NCBI RefSeq assembly: GCF_036010325.1
Contig: NZ_CP108549.1
Location: 3,968,001 to 4,032,000, forward strand
Source of the DNA: Streptomyces sp. NBC_01210
GTDB taxonomy: Bacteria > Actinomycetota > Actinomycetes > Streptomycetales > Streptomycetaceae
DNA length: 64,000 bases
Direction of reading: 5' to 3'
The notes under the pieces were generated by a model that ran no database searches, was not told the origin of the DNA, and saw only the letters and a list, made by a program, of their open reading frames with translations. The position numbers were made by a program, and so were the translations under genes. Positions 9,146-17,585 of this stretch are shown piece by piece. The stretch's first letter is position 1; each line of letters starts with the position of its first letter.

Positions 9146-9490
9146 ATGCGTCAGATTCCTGTGGACACCGCCGTGATGACGGTGATGCTCATCCAGGCCC
9201 CCGAGCCGAAGATCAAGAACCGGGAGACCGGTGAGGTCGCGACCGACCGCCAGTCTGGCAAGACGCTGTTCAACGTGAACGTGGCCGTGATCGTGGATGG
9301 CCGGCCGGACGCGCTGACGATCGTGGTCGCCGAGGACGGTGTTCAGCCGGACCTGTTCCCCGGCGTGCCGGTGGCTCTGCCGGGTCTGGTGGCCCGCCCG
9401 TGGGAGAACGACTTCGGGCACGGCATCAGCTATCGCGCCACCGCGGTGATGGCCGCGCAGGTCCCGGCCGCTGCCAACGGCAAGGCCTGA
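9146..9490 (+). CDS. AICE-associated conserved protein at head of the transfer operon
   Basis: 114 residues. ATG 9146 is preferred to the in-frame GTG at 9137 because AGGAG (9133-9137) is correctly spaced only for the ATG. The sequence is beta-rich, with KNRETGEVATDRQSGKTLF followed by NVNVAVIVDGRPD, and a compact ARPWENDFGHGISYRA motif. It resembles the conserved small protein found just upstream of the FtsK-like gene in Streptomyces AICEs. I know no tested function; an OB-like single-strand binding role is a guess from its look. It is 5 bases from the ATPase start. Confidence 0.65.
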   Translation: MRQIPVDTAVMTVMLIQAPEPKIKNRETGEVATDRQSGKTLFNVNVAVIVDGRPDALTIVVAEDGVQPDLFPGVPVALPGLVARPWENDFGHGISYRATAVMAAQVPAAANGKA

Positions 9491-9495
9491 TCGCG

Positions 9496-10866
9496 ATGAG
9501 CGGAGGAACGCTCTTAGCGCTGGCGGTGATAGGTACCGCCCTGCTCCTGGTGGCCCGGGTCAAGGCCCCGGCCGTGTACTGGACGCTGGTCGGTCTCCCG
9601 GCCGCCTTGTACCGGGTCTTCTCGTCCTACCGTCGGACGATGGAGGCCTGTGAGCTGACCGTCGCCCCTCCGTGGTGGCGGGTCTTCGCCCACAAGCTGT
9701 CCGCCGGCGACACTGTGTCCCGCCCCGGAATCCCGAAGGTTCGCGGGATACGCCCGACCACTACCGGGCTTCGTCTGCGGCTGCGGCTCGCTGCGGGGCT
9801 GGCTCCGGAGGATGTGGTCAAGTCGGCCGAACGGCTGCGGCACGCCTGGGGCATCTACTCGGTCCACGTCGCCGAGATCAAGCCCGGTGTCGTCGACCTG
9901 CGGCTGACCGGCTTCGACGTCCTCGGTCATGTGCGGATGCCTCGCCGCCTCGCCACCGGTCCACTGTCGGTCACCGTGGCGCTGCGGGAAGACGGCCTGC
10001 CGTTCGTCCGTGACTACCGGGACATCCCGCACGGCCTCACCCTGGGCGCGAACAAGTCCGGTAAGTCGATGTACCAACGCTGCCTGATCAAAGGCCTCGC
10101 ACCCCTGGATGTCGCCATCGTGGGCATCGACTGCAAACGCGGCGTGGAACAGACCCCGTTCGCCCCTCGCCTGACCGCACTCGCCATCACCCCTGATCAG
10201 GCCGACGGGCTGCTGGACGCGCTGATCGTAGAGATGGAAGACCGGTTCGACCTGCTGTGCCTGCACCAGGGCATCGGCCCCGGCACCCAGTTGGAAGACA
10301 TCACCTCGGACATCTGGGGCATGCCGAAGCACCTGCGCCCGGTCCCCATCGTGGTCCTGATCGATGAGATCGCCGAACTGTTCCTCATCACCTCCAAGAC
10401 CGACACCGCACGCCGGGACCGCATGGTCACGCAACTGGTCCGCCTTGCGCAGCTGGCCCGTGCGGTGGGGATCTACTTGGAGGTGTGCGGGCAGCGCTTC
10501 GGCTCCGAACTCGGCAAAGGCGCAACCGCCTTGCGTGCCCAGCTCACCGGCCGGGTGGTGCATCGCTGCAACGACAAGCAGACCGCCGACATGGGCCTGG
10601 GCGACATCAACGAACTCGCCGTCGTCGCCGCTACCGCCATCGCTGCCGAGCGGGCCGGTACCGCGATCGCCGGTGATTCCTCGGGTGGCTGGTCCCGCAT
10701 CCGCACTCCGAGGACGTCGCTGGGTGAAGTCGCCGCGGTGTGCCGCGAGTTCGCGCACCTCACCCCGAACGTTCCGGCACTGGAGCCGTTCCGTCCCGAG
10801 GTCAGCATCCCCGCCGAGGTCCCGGCGCCGGCTGCCGCAACGGTGACGGTCCCCGAGTCCTGGTAG
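9496..10866 (+). CDS. traSA: FtsK/SpoIIIE-type DNA translocase for conjugal transfer (TraSA-like)
   Basis: 456 residues. A short N-terminal membrane segment (4-20) and a second weakly hydrophobic stretch (26-42), then a RecA-fold motor: Walker A GANKSGKS at 184-191 and Walker B VVLIDE at about 286-291. The size and position match TraSA of pSAM2-like elements, a single septal DNA pump that moves double-stranded DNA between hyphae, unlike type IV secretion. ATG 9496 was chosen over upstream starts because they would overlap the preceding gene. It is followed by small spread genes on the same strand. Confidence 0.88.
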   Translation: MSGGTLLALAVIGTALLLVARVKAPAVYWTLVGLPAALYRVFSSYRRTMEACELTVAPPWWRVFAHKLSAGDTVSRPGIPKVRGIRPTTTGLRLRLRLAAGLAPEDVVKSAERLRHAWGIYSVHVAEIKPGVVDLRLTGFDVLGHVRMPRRLATGPLSVTVALREDGLPFVRDYRDIPHGLTLGANKSGKSMYQRCLIKGLAPLDVAIVGIDCKRGVEQTPFAPRLTALAITPDQADGLLDALIVEMEDRFDLLCLHQGIGPGTQLEDITSDIWGMPKHLRPVPIVVLIDEIAELFLITSKTDTARRDRMVTQLVRLAQLARAVGIYLEVCGQRFGSELGKGATALRAQLTGRVVHRCNDKQTADMGLGDINELAVVAATAIAAERAGTAIAGDSSGGWSRIRTPRTSLGEVAAVCREFAHLTPNVPALEPFRPEVSIPAEVPAPAAATVTVPESW

Positions 10867-10943
10867 CACCCCCCCTTCCCTCGGCCGGCGTGACCGCCTT
10901 CGCGCCACGTCCCTACCCCTCCCATGCCTGAAAGGAGAAGCCC

Positions 10944-11132
10944 GTGACCGCAGCCAAGCGTCCCGCCCGCCGAACGGCCAAGCCCAAGCCCGAGCCCACG
11001 CCGTGTCCGGACTGCCAGACCGGCCAGGTCTCCGAGTCCTTCAAGGTCGGCACCCGCAGCAAGCGCGAGAGCAGCGACCGGCAGGAAGCCCTCTGTCTGA
11101 CCTGCTTCGGCACCGGCCAGGCCCCCGACTAG
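10944..11132 (+). CDS. Small zinc-knuckle protein of the transfer operon
   Basis: 62 residues from GTG 10944 with AGGAG upstream. The basic N-terminus (KRPARRTAKPKP) is followed by CPDCQTG and, 30 residues later, CLTCFGTG. Two CxxC(x)xG pairs form a DnaJ-like zinc knuckle. Proteins of this shape are regular members of Streptomyces plasmid and AICE transfer operons but have no tested role that I know of. A similar pattern recurs in the product of 12545-12772. Confidence 0.65.
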   Translation: MTAAKRPARRTAKPKPEPTPCPDCQTGQVSESFKVGTRSKRESSDRQEALCLTCFGTGQAPD

Positions 11133-11216
11133 ATCCCCGCCAGAGTTCCGGGCGGCAGGACCTGTGAGCCCCGCCCGGCCCCGGCCCCCAACCCCTTGTG
11201 AAGGAGGTGAAGACCC

Positions 11217-11897
11217 GTGACCCGCTCGACCCGTTCCGTCCGGCCCGATGCCGTGCTGGTGCAAGCCGTGATCGCCGGTGCGCTGTCCTTCGCCCACCTG
11301 CACGACATCGCCGCCGCTGCCGGACAGGACGGCTGGAAAGCGTGGGCCTACCCCATCAGCGTCGACCTGCTGTTGGTCGCGGCCTGGCGTCGTCTGCGCA
11401 TCCTCCGCAGTACCGGTGGCCCGACTCGTGCCGCGTGGACATGGTTCGCCGTCGCTCTCGCGGCCTCTCTCGGCGCGAACGTGGCGACCGCGGGGCTGCT
11501 CGACCTGACCGATGTGCCCGCCTGGCTGCGCATCCTGGTGGCCGGCTGGCCCGCCCTCGCCTTCCTCGGCGGCACTCTCCTCGTCCACACGCCGACACAG
11601 TCGGGCACCGAGACGGCCAAGACGGTTCCGGCTGCCGAACCGGCCCCGGACATCGCCGTGAGCCGCGAAGCACCCGTTCCGGTCCCGGCTCCCGAGGCTG
11701 CTCCGGTTCCGGCTCTGCCTCCCGCCATCGCGGTGCCCGCTGCGCTCATTGCGCACGCCCGCAAGGTCGCCGACGCGCACCGCGCCACCACCGGCAGCCC
11801 GATCGACCCCGCAACGCTGCGCACCCGCCTCGGCGTCGCCCCGCAGCTCGCCGACGCCATCGCCCACCAGATCAGTGAAGGGACCGACCCGTCGTGA
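11217..11897 (+). CDS. DUF2637-type membrane protein of the transfer operon
   Basis: 226 residues starting GTG 11217 after GGAGGTGAA. Three to four hydrophobic spans between about 13 and 125 (VIAGALSFAHLHDIAA, AYPISVDLLLVAAW, TWFAVALAASLGANVA, LRILVAGWPALAFLGGTLL) match DUF2637, found in plasmid spread genes. A Pro/Ala linker and a C-terminal helical segment (ARKVADAHRATTG...LRTRLGVAPQLADAIAH) look like a small winged-helix DNA-binding region. It likely helps intramycelial plasmid spread at septa together with the ATPase. The next gene starts before its stop (ATG-type overlap at 11894). Confidence 0.75.
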   Translation: MTRSTRSVRPDAVLVQAVIAGALSFAHLHDIAAAAGQDGWKAWAYPISVDLLLVAAWRRLRILRSTGGPTRAAWTWFAVALAASLGANVATAGLLDLTDVPAWLRILVAGWPALAFLGGTLLVHTPTQSGTETAKTVPAAEPAPDIAVSREAPVPVPAPEAAPVPALPPAIAVPAALIAHARKVADAHRATTGSPIDPATLRTRLGVAPQLADAIAHQISEGTDPS

Positions 11898-12088
11898 CCG
11901 TCGAACTGCCCCTGGTCCTTGTGGTCGCCATCTTCGGCTACTTCGGGATCAAGATGCTGCGCCCGCCGGCCTGGCTGATCGTCGTGCTTCTCCTCGGAGG
12001 CTTCCTCCTTGCCGACACCTTCCTCGCCCCCGCGATCGAGTCCGGCACCAGGACCGGTGTCGACGTCGTCAACGGCACCACCAAGTAA
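11894..12088 (+). CDS. Small two-helix membrane protein (spread-type)
   Basis: 64 residues from GTG 11894, overlapping the end of the DUF2637 gene by four bases (GTGA), so translation is coupled. Two hydrophobic stretches (VELPLVLVVAIFGYFGI and AWLIVVLLLGGFLLAD) nearly fill it. Tiny membrane proteins like this are called Spd proteins in Streptomyces plasmids and affect pock size, i.e. spread through the mycelium. Assignment rests on size, topology and position. Confidence 0.65.
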   Translation: MTVELPLVLVVAIFGYFGIKMLRPPAWLIVVLLLGGFLLADTFLAPAIESGTRTGVDVVNGTTK

Positions 12089-12111
12089 CCAGCCCGGAAG
12101 GGAGATCCACC

Positions 12112-12453
12112 ATGTTCCGGCCGCGTATCCCGACCATGCCCACCCCCACCGGCATCGTTGCCCCGCTCGTCCGCCCGGCGGCTCCGCTCGAGCAGTACCA
12201 GCACGCTCCGGTGTGCTCCTGCCAGCACCCCACCCTGGCACCCGCTGCAATGCCCGCGGCACCCGCTGCCGCACCTGCTGTCCGGCTCACACCGGCCGGT
12301 CTTCTCGTGGCCGTGGGGGGCGGCGCCGCTGTCGTCCTGGTGGTCGGTGCGGTGCTCGTCTCGCTCCTGCTCGCGGTCGCCATCACCGCCGCTTCGGTCG
12401 CGGTGTGCGCCGTGGTCCTGCGCTCCATGCTCAACAACCCGCGCCAGCGCTGA
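12112..12453 (+). CDS. spdD: SpdD-like plasmid spread protein
   Basis: 113 residues. ATG 12112 follows GGAAGGGAG. The N-terminal half is Pro/Ala-rich with a CSC pair (about 41-43); the C-terminal half is one long hydrophobic region of two helices (LLVAVGGGAAVVLVVGAVLV and LLLAVAITAASVAVCAVVL) ending in a short basic tail. This fits SpdD of Streptomyces plasmids such as pIJ101 and pSAM2-type elements, a membrane protein of intramycelial spread. It lies between another small membrane gene and a zinc-knuckle gene. Confidence 0.7.
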   Translation: MFRPRIPTMPTPTGIVAPLVRPAAPLEQYQHAPVCSCQHPTLAPAAMPAAPAAAPAVRLTPAGLLVAVGGGAAVVLVVGAVLVSLLLAVAITAASVAVCAVVLRSMLNNPRQR

Positions 12454-12544
12454 CCGGCCCTCCGGGCGGCCTCTACCGCCAAGTATCCGCCGCCCGGACG
12501 GCCCAAGCCCCTGCCCGATCACTGAACCGGAAGGAATCTCCATC

Positions 12545-12772
12545 ATGCCCGACCGCGCTGCCCGGATCTGCCCCGACTGCGACGGCTTCCCCGTCGTCGC
12601 CATCACCACCGGCACCCGTCACGCTGACGGCTCTCGCCACGTCATCCCCGTCGTCTGCCCGGCTTGCCATGGCACCGGCCATGCCCCTCTCTGGCTCGTC
12701 ACGACCCGCCGCCCCACCGTGAACCCCCACCGGCTGGCCGTGGCATTCTCCGGGCGGGAGGCAGGTCGGTGA
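12545..12772 (+). CDS. Small zinc-knuckle mobile-element protein
   Basis: 75 residues from ATG 12545, preceded by GGAAGGA. CPDCDGFPVV near the start and CPACHGTGHAPLW about 29 residues later form two CxxC knuckles, the same DnaJ-like pattern as in the 10944-11132 product. The conserved tail (PLWLVTTRRP) is frequent in AICE transfer proteins. Its TGA shares bases with the ATG of the methyltransferase (TGATG), so the two are coupled. Confidence 0.65.
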   Translation: MPDRAARICPDCDGFPVVAITTGTRHADGSRHVIPVVCPACHGTGHAPLWLVTTRRPTVNPHRLAVAFSGREAGR

Positions 12773-14280
12773 TGCGTCGATCCGCGACTTCCCGCGCTAC
12801 CTCGATCCATCTGTTCTGCGGTGCCGGTGGGGACTCCGACGGGTTCCGCCGCGCCGGCTTCGATGTGGTGCTGGGTGCCAACCACTGGGACCGCGCCGTC
12901 GAGACGCACGCCGCGAACTTCCCCGAGGCCGAGCACCTCTGCGTGGACCTGGACCACTACGACATGCGGCGGCTGCCCAAGGCCCGTGTCCTGGTCGGCT
13001 CGCCGATCTGCACCGAGGGCAGCCCCGCCGACGGCATCAGCCGCCCCAAGCCCCCGCCCACCCCCGGCCAACTGGACCTGCTGGAGGAAGGACCGATCCA
13101 GGACGCCGCCTGGGAGCGCACCAGGGCCACCGCCTACGACATCCTGCGCGCCGCCGAGGTCCACCACTTCGACGCCGTCGTGTGCGAGAACGTCCCCCGC
13201 TTCGCCACCGCCTGGCCGCTGTTCTCCTGGTGGCTGCACGCCTGGGAGATCCTCGGCTTCCGCCACCAGATCGTCTCGGTCACCGCCGCCCACATCGGCG
13301 CGGACGACAACCCGCACGCCCCGCAGTGGCGGGACCGCATCTTCATCGTCTTCACCCGACGGGAACTGCGGGCACCGAACCTCGATGTCCGACCGCCCGC
13401 CTGGTGCCAGGTGTGCGAACAGGACGTACCGGCCGTGCAGTCCTGGCGCAACGGGCGGAAGATCGGCAAGTACCGGCAGCAGTACGACTTCCGCTGCCCC
13501 CACCCTGGCTGCCGTCATCGGATCGTCGAGCCGTACGTGCGCCCGGCTGCTGGCGCGATCAACTGGGCCGATCCCGGTATCCGGATCGGTGACCGGCACA
13601 CCAAGGGCATGAAGCCCCTGGCCGCCTCCACCCTGCGCAAGATCCGCCTCGGCCTGGAAAAGCACCGGGTGCCGTCCGTGGTCACGGTCAACCACAGCGA
13701 CCAGGGCGACGGCCGCGCCTTCCCCGCGCTCGCTGCCCCTTTGCCCACCCGCACCGTGCGGATCGGCGACGGGATCGCCATCCCGCCCCTGCTCGTCCAG
13801 GTCGGCGGAAGCTGGAACACCGACGCCGCCGCCGTCACCGTGTCCATGCGGACCCGCACCACCCGCGAGAGCGAAGCCCTGCTGCTGCCCGCTCCGTTCA
13901 TCACCGAGCACCGCGGCGGCGGCTCCACCACTCGCGGAGTCAACGATCCGCTGGCCGCGATCACCGCCGGGGGCAATCATCACGGCCTGGTCATCCCGTA
14001 TCGCAGGGGCGGACCGACCACGACCGGGACACCGCTGCACACCATCGCCACCCGCGAGTCGGCCGGCTCAGTCCTCGGCGCCGACAGCACCCCGCAGCAG
14101 ATCGACGTGGAGGACTGCTACTTCCGGATGCTGTCCGCCCGTGAGCACCTGCGCGCCCAGCGCTTCACTGACGACTACACCGTGCTGGGTCACGGGGGAG
14201 AGCAGACCAAGCAGGCCGGGAACGCGGTGCCCGCCAACGTCGCCCAGTGGATCGCCTCCGCCCTGCTGGAGGTGCTCTGA
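12772..14280 (+). CDS. DNA (cytosine-5) methyltransferase
   Basis: 502 residues starting at ATG 12772 in a TGATG overlap. Motif I FCGAGGDSDGF (15-25) binds S-adenosylmethionine. Motif IV reads GSPICTEGS with catalytic Cys80 in a PxCT context rather than the usual PCQ, a form also seen in actinophage and AICE enzymes. Motif VI is ENVPRF (139-144). A zinc-ribbon-like insert (CQVC about 219-222, then CPHPGC) sits before the target-recognition region. The C-terminus has motif IX/X (GNAVPANVAQWIA). No restriction enzyme is adjacent, so it probably masks element DNA from host restriction. Confidence 0.88.
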   Translation: MRRSATSRATSIHLFCGAGGDSDGFRRAGFDVVLGANHWDRAVETHAANFPEAEHLCVDLDHYDMRRLPKARVLVGSPICTEGSPADGISRPKPPPTPGQLDLLEEGPIQDAAWERTRATAYDILRAAEVHHFDAVVCENVPRFATAWPLFSWWLHAWEILGFRHQIVSVTAAHIGADDNPHAPQWRDRIFIVFTRRELRAPNLDVRPPAWCQVCEQDVPAVQSWRNGRKIGKYRQQYDFRCPHPGCRHRIVEPYVRPAAGAINWADPGIRIGDRHTKGMKPLAASTLRKIRLGLEKHRVPSVVTVNHSDQGDGRAFPALAAPLPTRTVRIGDGIAIPPLLVQVGGSWNTDAAAVTVSMRTRTTRESEALLLPAPFITEHRGGGSTTRGVNDPLAAITAGGNHHGLVIPYRRGGPTTTGTPLHTIATRESAGSVLGADSTPQQIDVEDCYFRMLSAREHLRAQRFTDDYTVLGHGGEQTKQAGNAVPANVAQWIASALLEVL

Positions 14281-14717
14281 TGACCCGCCTCCCCGGACTC
14301 GACAGCACTCCTGTCCTGGCGCTGACCGTGTGGCAGCCCTGGGCAAGCTGCATTGCCTACGGCACCAAGCGGATTGAGAACCGCACTTGGCCGACTGATC
14401 ACCGGGGCCTGGTCCTGATCCATGCCGGACGCACCACCGACCCGAACGCCAAGGACATGCCGCTGGGCCGCCCGTTCCTGCGCCGCCCCTTCCCGCGGGT
14501 TGCGGTCGTCGCTGTGGCCCGTCTGGAGGACTGCCACACCGATGACGGCTGGTGCACCCTCTGGTCCGAACACGGGCGCTGGCACTGGCGACTGACCGAC
14601 GTGACCCCGCTCGCCCGGCCGCTGCCCTGGCCCGGCGCGCGTGGCCTGTGGACCCCGCCGCCCGGCCTGCTCGCCTCCCCGCTCCTCACCGAGGCTCTGG
14701 GGGCTGCCCGTGCCTGA
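14280..14717 (+). CDS. ASCH-domain protein
   Basis: 145 residues; its ATG at 14280 overlaps the methyltransferase TGA (TGATG). The start LALTVWQPWASCIAYGTKRI plus ENRTW and LVLIHAGR are the ASCH signature (beta-barrel related to PUA). ASCH domains bind RNA or modified nucleotides, and some hydrolyse N4-acetylcytidine. The tight coupling to a cytosine methyltransferase suggests a linked job such as reading or turning over modified bases, but this is inference. It overlaps the rep gene by eight bases. Confidence 0.8.
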   Translation: MTRLPGLDSTPVLALTVWQPWASCIAYGTKRIENRTWPTDHRGLVLIHAGRTTDPNAKDMPLGRPFLRRPFPRVAVVAVARLEDCHTDDGWCTLWSEHGRWHWRLTDVTPLARPLPWPGARGLWTPPPGLLASPLLTEALGAARA

Positions 14718-16092
14718 CACGCTCGATCCGACCACCCTGGGCGACCTGCTCAGGGTGGCTTCGGCCCCCGACTTCGCCCGCTGGCAAGACCAGATCAAAA
14801 AGACCGGCGGATGCGCCCAACCCATCCACCTCACCGGCTGGACCCTCACCCGCGACAAAACCACCGGCCAAGTCCTGCACACCTACTCCACCCAGGACGA
14901 GCCAGGCGGCCGGCTGCGCATCGCCTGCGGCAACCGCCGTGCCTCCCGCTGCCAGCCCTGCGCCTACCTCTACGCAGGCGACGCCTACCGCCTCGTCCGC
15001 GCGGGCCTCACCGGCGACGACACCATGAACATCCCGACCGCGGTACGCGAACGACCCCGCGTCTTCGCCACACTCACCGCCCCGTCCTTCGGTCGCGTGC
15101 ACAACATCCCCGACACAGGCCGCTGCCGCTGCGGAACCCGCCACCGAGAGGACGATCCCGCCCTCGGCACGGCCCTCGATCCCGCAACGTACGACTACGC
15201 GGGCGCGGTCTTGTTCAACAACCACGCAGGCGAGTTGTGGCACCGGTTCGTCAACCGGCTCCGTCGCGAACTAGCCGCCTCGGCCGGACTCACGCAGAAG
15301 GCGTTCAAGGAATCGGCGCGGCTGTCCTTCAACAAGGTCGCGGAGTTCCAAAAGCGCGGGGCGATCCACTTCCACGCCGTCATCCGCATCGACGGCCCTG
15401 ACGGGCCCGACACGCTTCCGCCGCAGTGGGCCACCACCGAGCTCCTCACCCTCTGCATTGAGGCTGCCGCAGCACACCCCTACGTCACCGCGAAGGTGCC
15501 CGCTGCCGGGGACCAGCCTGCCCGCACGCTGCGTTGGGGCACTCAGCTCGACATCCGCCCCGTCAAGGCCTTCGACGACGGCAACGACATCAGCGAAGGC
15601 GCGGTGGCCTCCTACGTCGCCAAGTACGCCACCAAAGCAGCCGAGACCACCGGCACCCTCGACCGCCGCATCGGCGAACTCGCCGAACTCGACCAACACC
15701 GCGTGCCCGACCACGCCCGCCGCCTCATCCACGCCTGCTGGGACCTCGACCCGCTCTACCCGGACCGCAAGCTGTGGGCCTGGGCCCACATGCTCGGCTT
15801 CCGCGGCCACTTCCTCACCAAGTCCCGCCGCTACTCCTCGACCTTCGCCGAACGGCGACAAGTCCGTGCCGACTACCGCGCCACCGAGCAACGCCGAACC
15901 CTCGGCCTCCCCGAGCCCGACACCACCCTCGTGCTGGCTGACTGGCGCTACGCCGGCCACGGCCACACCCCCGGCGAATCCGCCCTCGCCGCCTCCATCG
16001 CCGAAGACATCCGCATCAACCGCGAAACCGCCCGCGAAGCCATGCAAGACCAACGCGCACTGGAAGGAGCCGCAGCATGCCGACAGCAGTGA
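14710..16092 (+). CDS. repSA: Replication initiator protein (RepSA-like)
   Basis: 460 residues from GTG 14710, which overlaps the end of the ASCH gene. Cys pairs (CGNRRASRCQPC and CRCGTRH) suggest zinc binding in the N-terminal half. The HUH nuclease motif is IHFHAV (His220, His222), and SYVAKYATKAA (about 301-311) carries the candidate catalytic Tyr302/Tyr306. This is the arrangement of pSAM2/RepSA rolling-circle initiators, which nick the double-strand origin after excision. The xis gene begins within its 3' end (16 bases). Confidence 0.88.
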   Translation: MPDTLDPTTLGDLLRVASAPDFARWQDQIKKTGGCAQPIHLTGWTLTRDKTTGQVLHTYSTQDEPGGRLRIACGNRRASRCQPCAYLYAGDAYRLVRAGLTGDDTMNIPTAVRERPRVFATLTAPSFGRVHNIPDTGRCRCGTRHREDDPALGTALDPATYDYAGAVLFNNHAGELWHRFVNRLRRELAASAGLTQKAFKESARLSFNKVAEFQKRGAIHFHAVIRIDGPDGPDTLPPQWATTELLTLCIEAAAAHPYVTAKVPAAGDQPARTLRWGTQLDIRPVKAFDDGNDISEGAVASYVAKYATKAAETTGTLDRRIGELAELDQHRVPDHARRLIHACWDLDPLYPDRKLWAWAHMLGFRGHFLTKSRRYSSTFAERRQVRADYRATEQRRTLGLPEPDTTLVLADWRYAGHGHTPGESALAASIAEDIRINRETAREAMQDQRALEGAAACRQQ

Positions 16093-16286
16093 TCCAACGG
16101 AAGTGGCACACCACGGCAGAGGTTGCCGAAATGCTCGGCTACGGCCTCTCCAAGACCAAGATGCTGGTTCTCACCGGGGAGATCCGCTCGGTGAAGGACG
16201 GTGGAAACCGCCGCATCCTGCCGCGCTGGGTGGATGAGTACATCGAGCGTCGCGCTCGTGAGGCCGAAGCTGGGTGGTCTGCGTGA
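16077..16286 (+). CDS. xis: Excisionase (Xis), MerR-like winged HTH
   Basis: 69 residues. WHTTAEVAEMLGYGLSKTKMLV with EIRSVKDGGNRRILPRWVDEYI is the excisionase-type DNA-binding domain (HTH_17 family), a recombination directionality factor that bends attachment-site DNA and turns the integrase toward excision. It starts inside the 3' end of rep, and its TGA overlaps the integrase GTG (GTGA), so Rep, Xis and Int are made from one message, as in pSAM2. Confidence 0.88.
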   Translation: MPTAVIQRKWHTTAEVAEMLGYGLSKTKMLVLTGEIRSVKDGGNRRILPRWVDEYIERRAREAEAGWSA

Positions 16287-17512
16287 GCGGCAAGCGCGGC
16301 AACGGAGAGGGCTCCATCTACCCCTACAAAAACGGCTTCGCCGCGTACGTCTGGGTGGACACCCCGGAAGGGAAGAGGAAGCGCAAGTACGTCTATGGGC
16401 CCACCCGGCCGCTGGTGCATGAGAAGTGGGTCAAGCTGCACGCTGAGGCAAGCAAGGGACCAGTGGCCACCAGCTCGCCGACACTCGAGCAGCATCTCGC
16501 GTACTGGCTCAAGAGCGTGGTGCAAACGGACCTGAAGCCGAAGACTGCCGAGACCTACGCGATGCATGTCCGGCTCTACATCGGCCCCGGTCTCGGAGAG
16601 AAGCGGCTCGACAAGCTCACGGTGCGCGACGTCCGGACCTGGGTCAACGATCTGATGGACCAGTGCCAGTGCTGCGCGCAGGGCAAGGATGCCAGGCGGT
16701 CCTCGGATGAGCGTCGCTGCTGCGCAATCGGCCGGTGCTGTGGTCAGGTTCCTTCCCGCCGCACGGTGCAGGATGCTCGGGCCGTCCTCAGGTCGGCGCT
16801 CACCAACGCTATGACGGAAGAGCAGATCGCTAAGAACGTGGCGGCACTCGTCAAGGTCCGGTCGGGCAGGAAGAGGAAGCGTGAGCCGTGGTCGGTGGAA
16901 GAAGCACGATCGTTCTTGGAAGCTGCGCGCACGGTTGCAGACCCCCTGTACACGGCGTATGTACTGATCCTCGTGCTGGGCTTTCGCCGTGGTGAGGTGT
17001 TGGGCCTCACGTGGAAGAACGTGGACCTCGACGCGGGAGAGATCACGGTCGAGTACCAGCTACAACGGATCAACCGCCAGTTGGTGCACGAGGAGACTAA
17101 GACCGAAGCGTCGACCGCCACACTGCCCCTGCCGCACATCTGTGTCACTGCGTTGCACCTCCGCAGGAAGGCGCAGGAAGTCGCCAGGAAAGCCGCAGGC
17201 GAGCTGTGGACCGAATCCGACTTCGTGTTCACGACGCGGTACGGCACCCCGATCGAGCCGCGGAACTTCAACCGGGCGTTCGCTGCCAGGTCGGCCAAAG
17301 CGGGGGTCCGCAAGATCCGCTTGCACGACACCCGGCACACGTGCGGATCACTGCTCGCCGCCCTCGACGTGCACCCGCGCGTGGCGATGCAGATCCTCCG
17401 TCACAGCAAGATCGCCGTGACGATGGAGATCTACACGCACATCCCATCCGAGGCCACGCGCAAGGCTCTACGGAAGCTGGGAAAGCACCTCGGCGAGCAA
17501 GATCAGACGTAG
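16283..17512 (+). CDS. int: Tyrosine integrase of the AICE
   Basis: 409 residues from GTG 16283, which overlaps the xis stop; an in-frame GTG at 16274 is possible. N-terminal AP2-like arm-binding domain (RGNGEGSIYPYKNGFAAYVW), SAM-like core-binding domain (about 68-190) and catalytic domain with Arg235 (GFRRGE), HDTRH (348-352), His374 (LRHS) and nucleophile Tyr384 (EIYTHI). A Cys-rich insert between about 128 and 153 (CQCC, CC, CC) probably binds zinc and is typical of this Streptomyces subfamily. It lies 73 bases from the 3' end of tRNA-Ala, its attachment target. Confidence 0.92.
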   Translation: MSGKRGNGEGSIYPYKNGFAAYVWVDTPEGKRKRKYVYGPTRPLVHEKWVKLHAEASKGPVATSSPTLEQHLAYWLKSVVQTDLKPKTAETYAMHVRLYIGPGLGEKRLDKLTVRDVRTWVNDLMDQCQCCAQGKDARRSSDERRCCAIGRCCGQVPSRRTVQDARAVLRSALTNAMTEEQIAKNVAALVKVRSGRKRKREPWSVEEARSFLEAARTVADPLYTAYVLILVLGFRRGEVLGLTWKNVDLDAGEITVEYQLQRINRQLVHEETKTEASTATLPLPHICVTALHLRRKAQEVARKAAGELWTESDFVFTTRYGTPIEPRNFNRAFAARSAKAGVRKIRLHDTRHTCGSLLAALDVHPRVAMQILRHSKIAVTMEIYTHIPSEATRKALRKLGKHLGEQDQT

Positions 17513-17534
17513 TTGCTGTACTTCGCTGCTGTAC
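17512..17534 (+). repeat. Direct repeat pair beside int, candidate integrase arm site
   Basis: TGCTGTAC occurs twice, separated by TTCGC, directly at the integrase stop and between int and the tRNA. The whole 23-bp string is found again, inverted, at 52572-52594 and 61220-61242. Placement next to an attachment site and the paired repeats fit binding sites for the integrase arm domain or Xis. Confidence 0.55.
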
Positions 17535-17542
17535 GACGCCAA

Positions 17543-17576
17543 AGAGCCCCAATCGGATCACTCCGATTGGGGCTCT
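17543..17576. terminator. Terminator hairpin between int and tRNA-Ala
   Basis: AGAGCCCCAATCGGA, loop TCAC, TCCGATTGGGGCTCT: a perfect 15-bp stem. It can end the rep-xis-int message from the left and the tRNA transcript from the right. Confidence 0.85.
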
Positions 17577-17585
17577 GAGCTGCGG

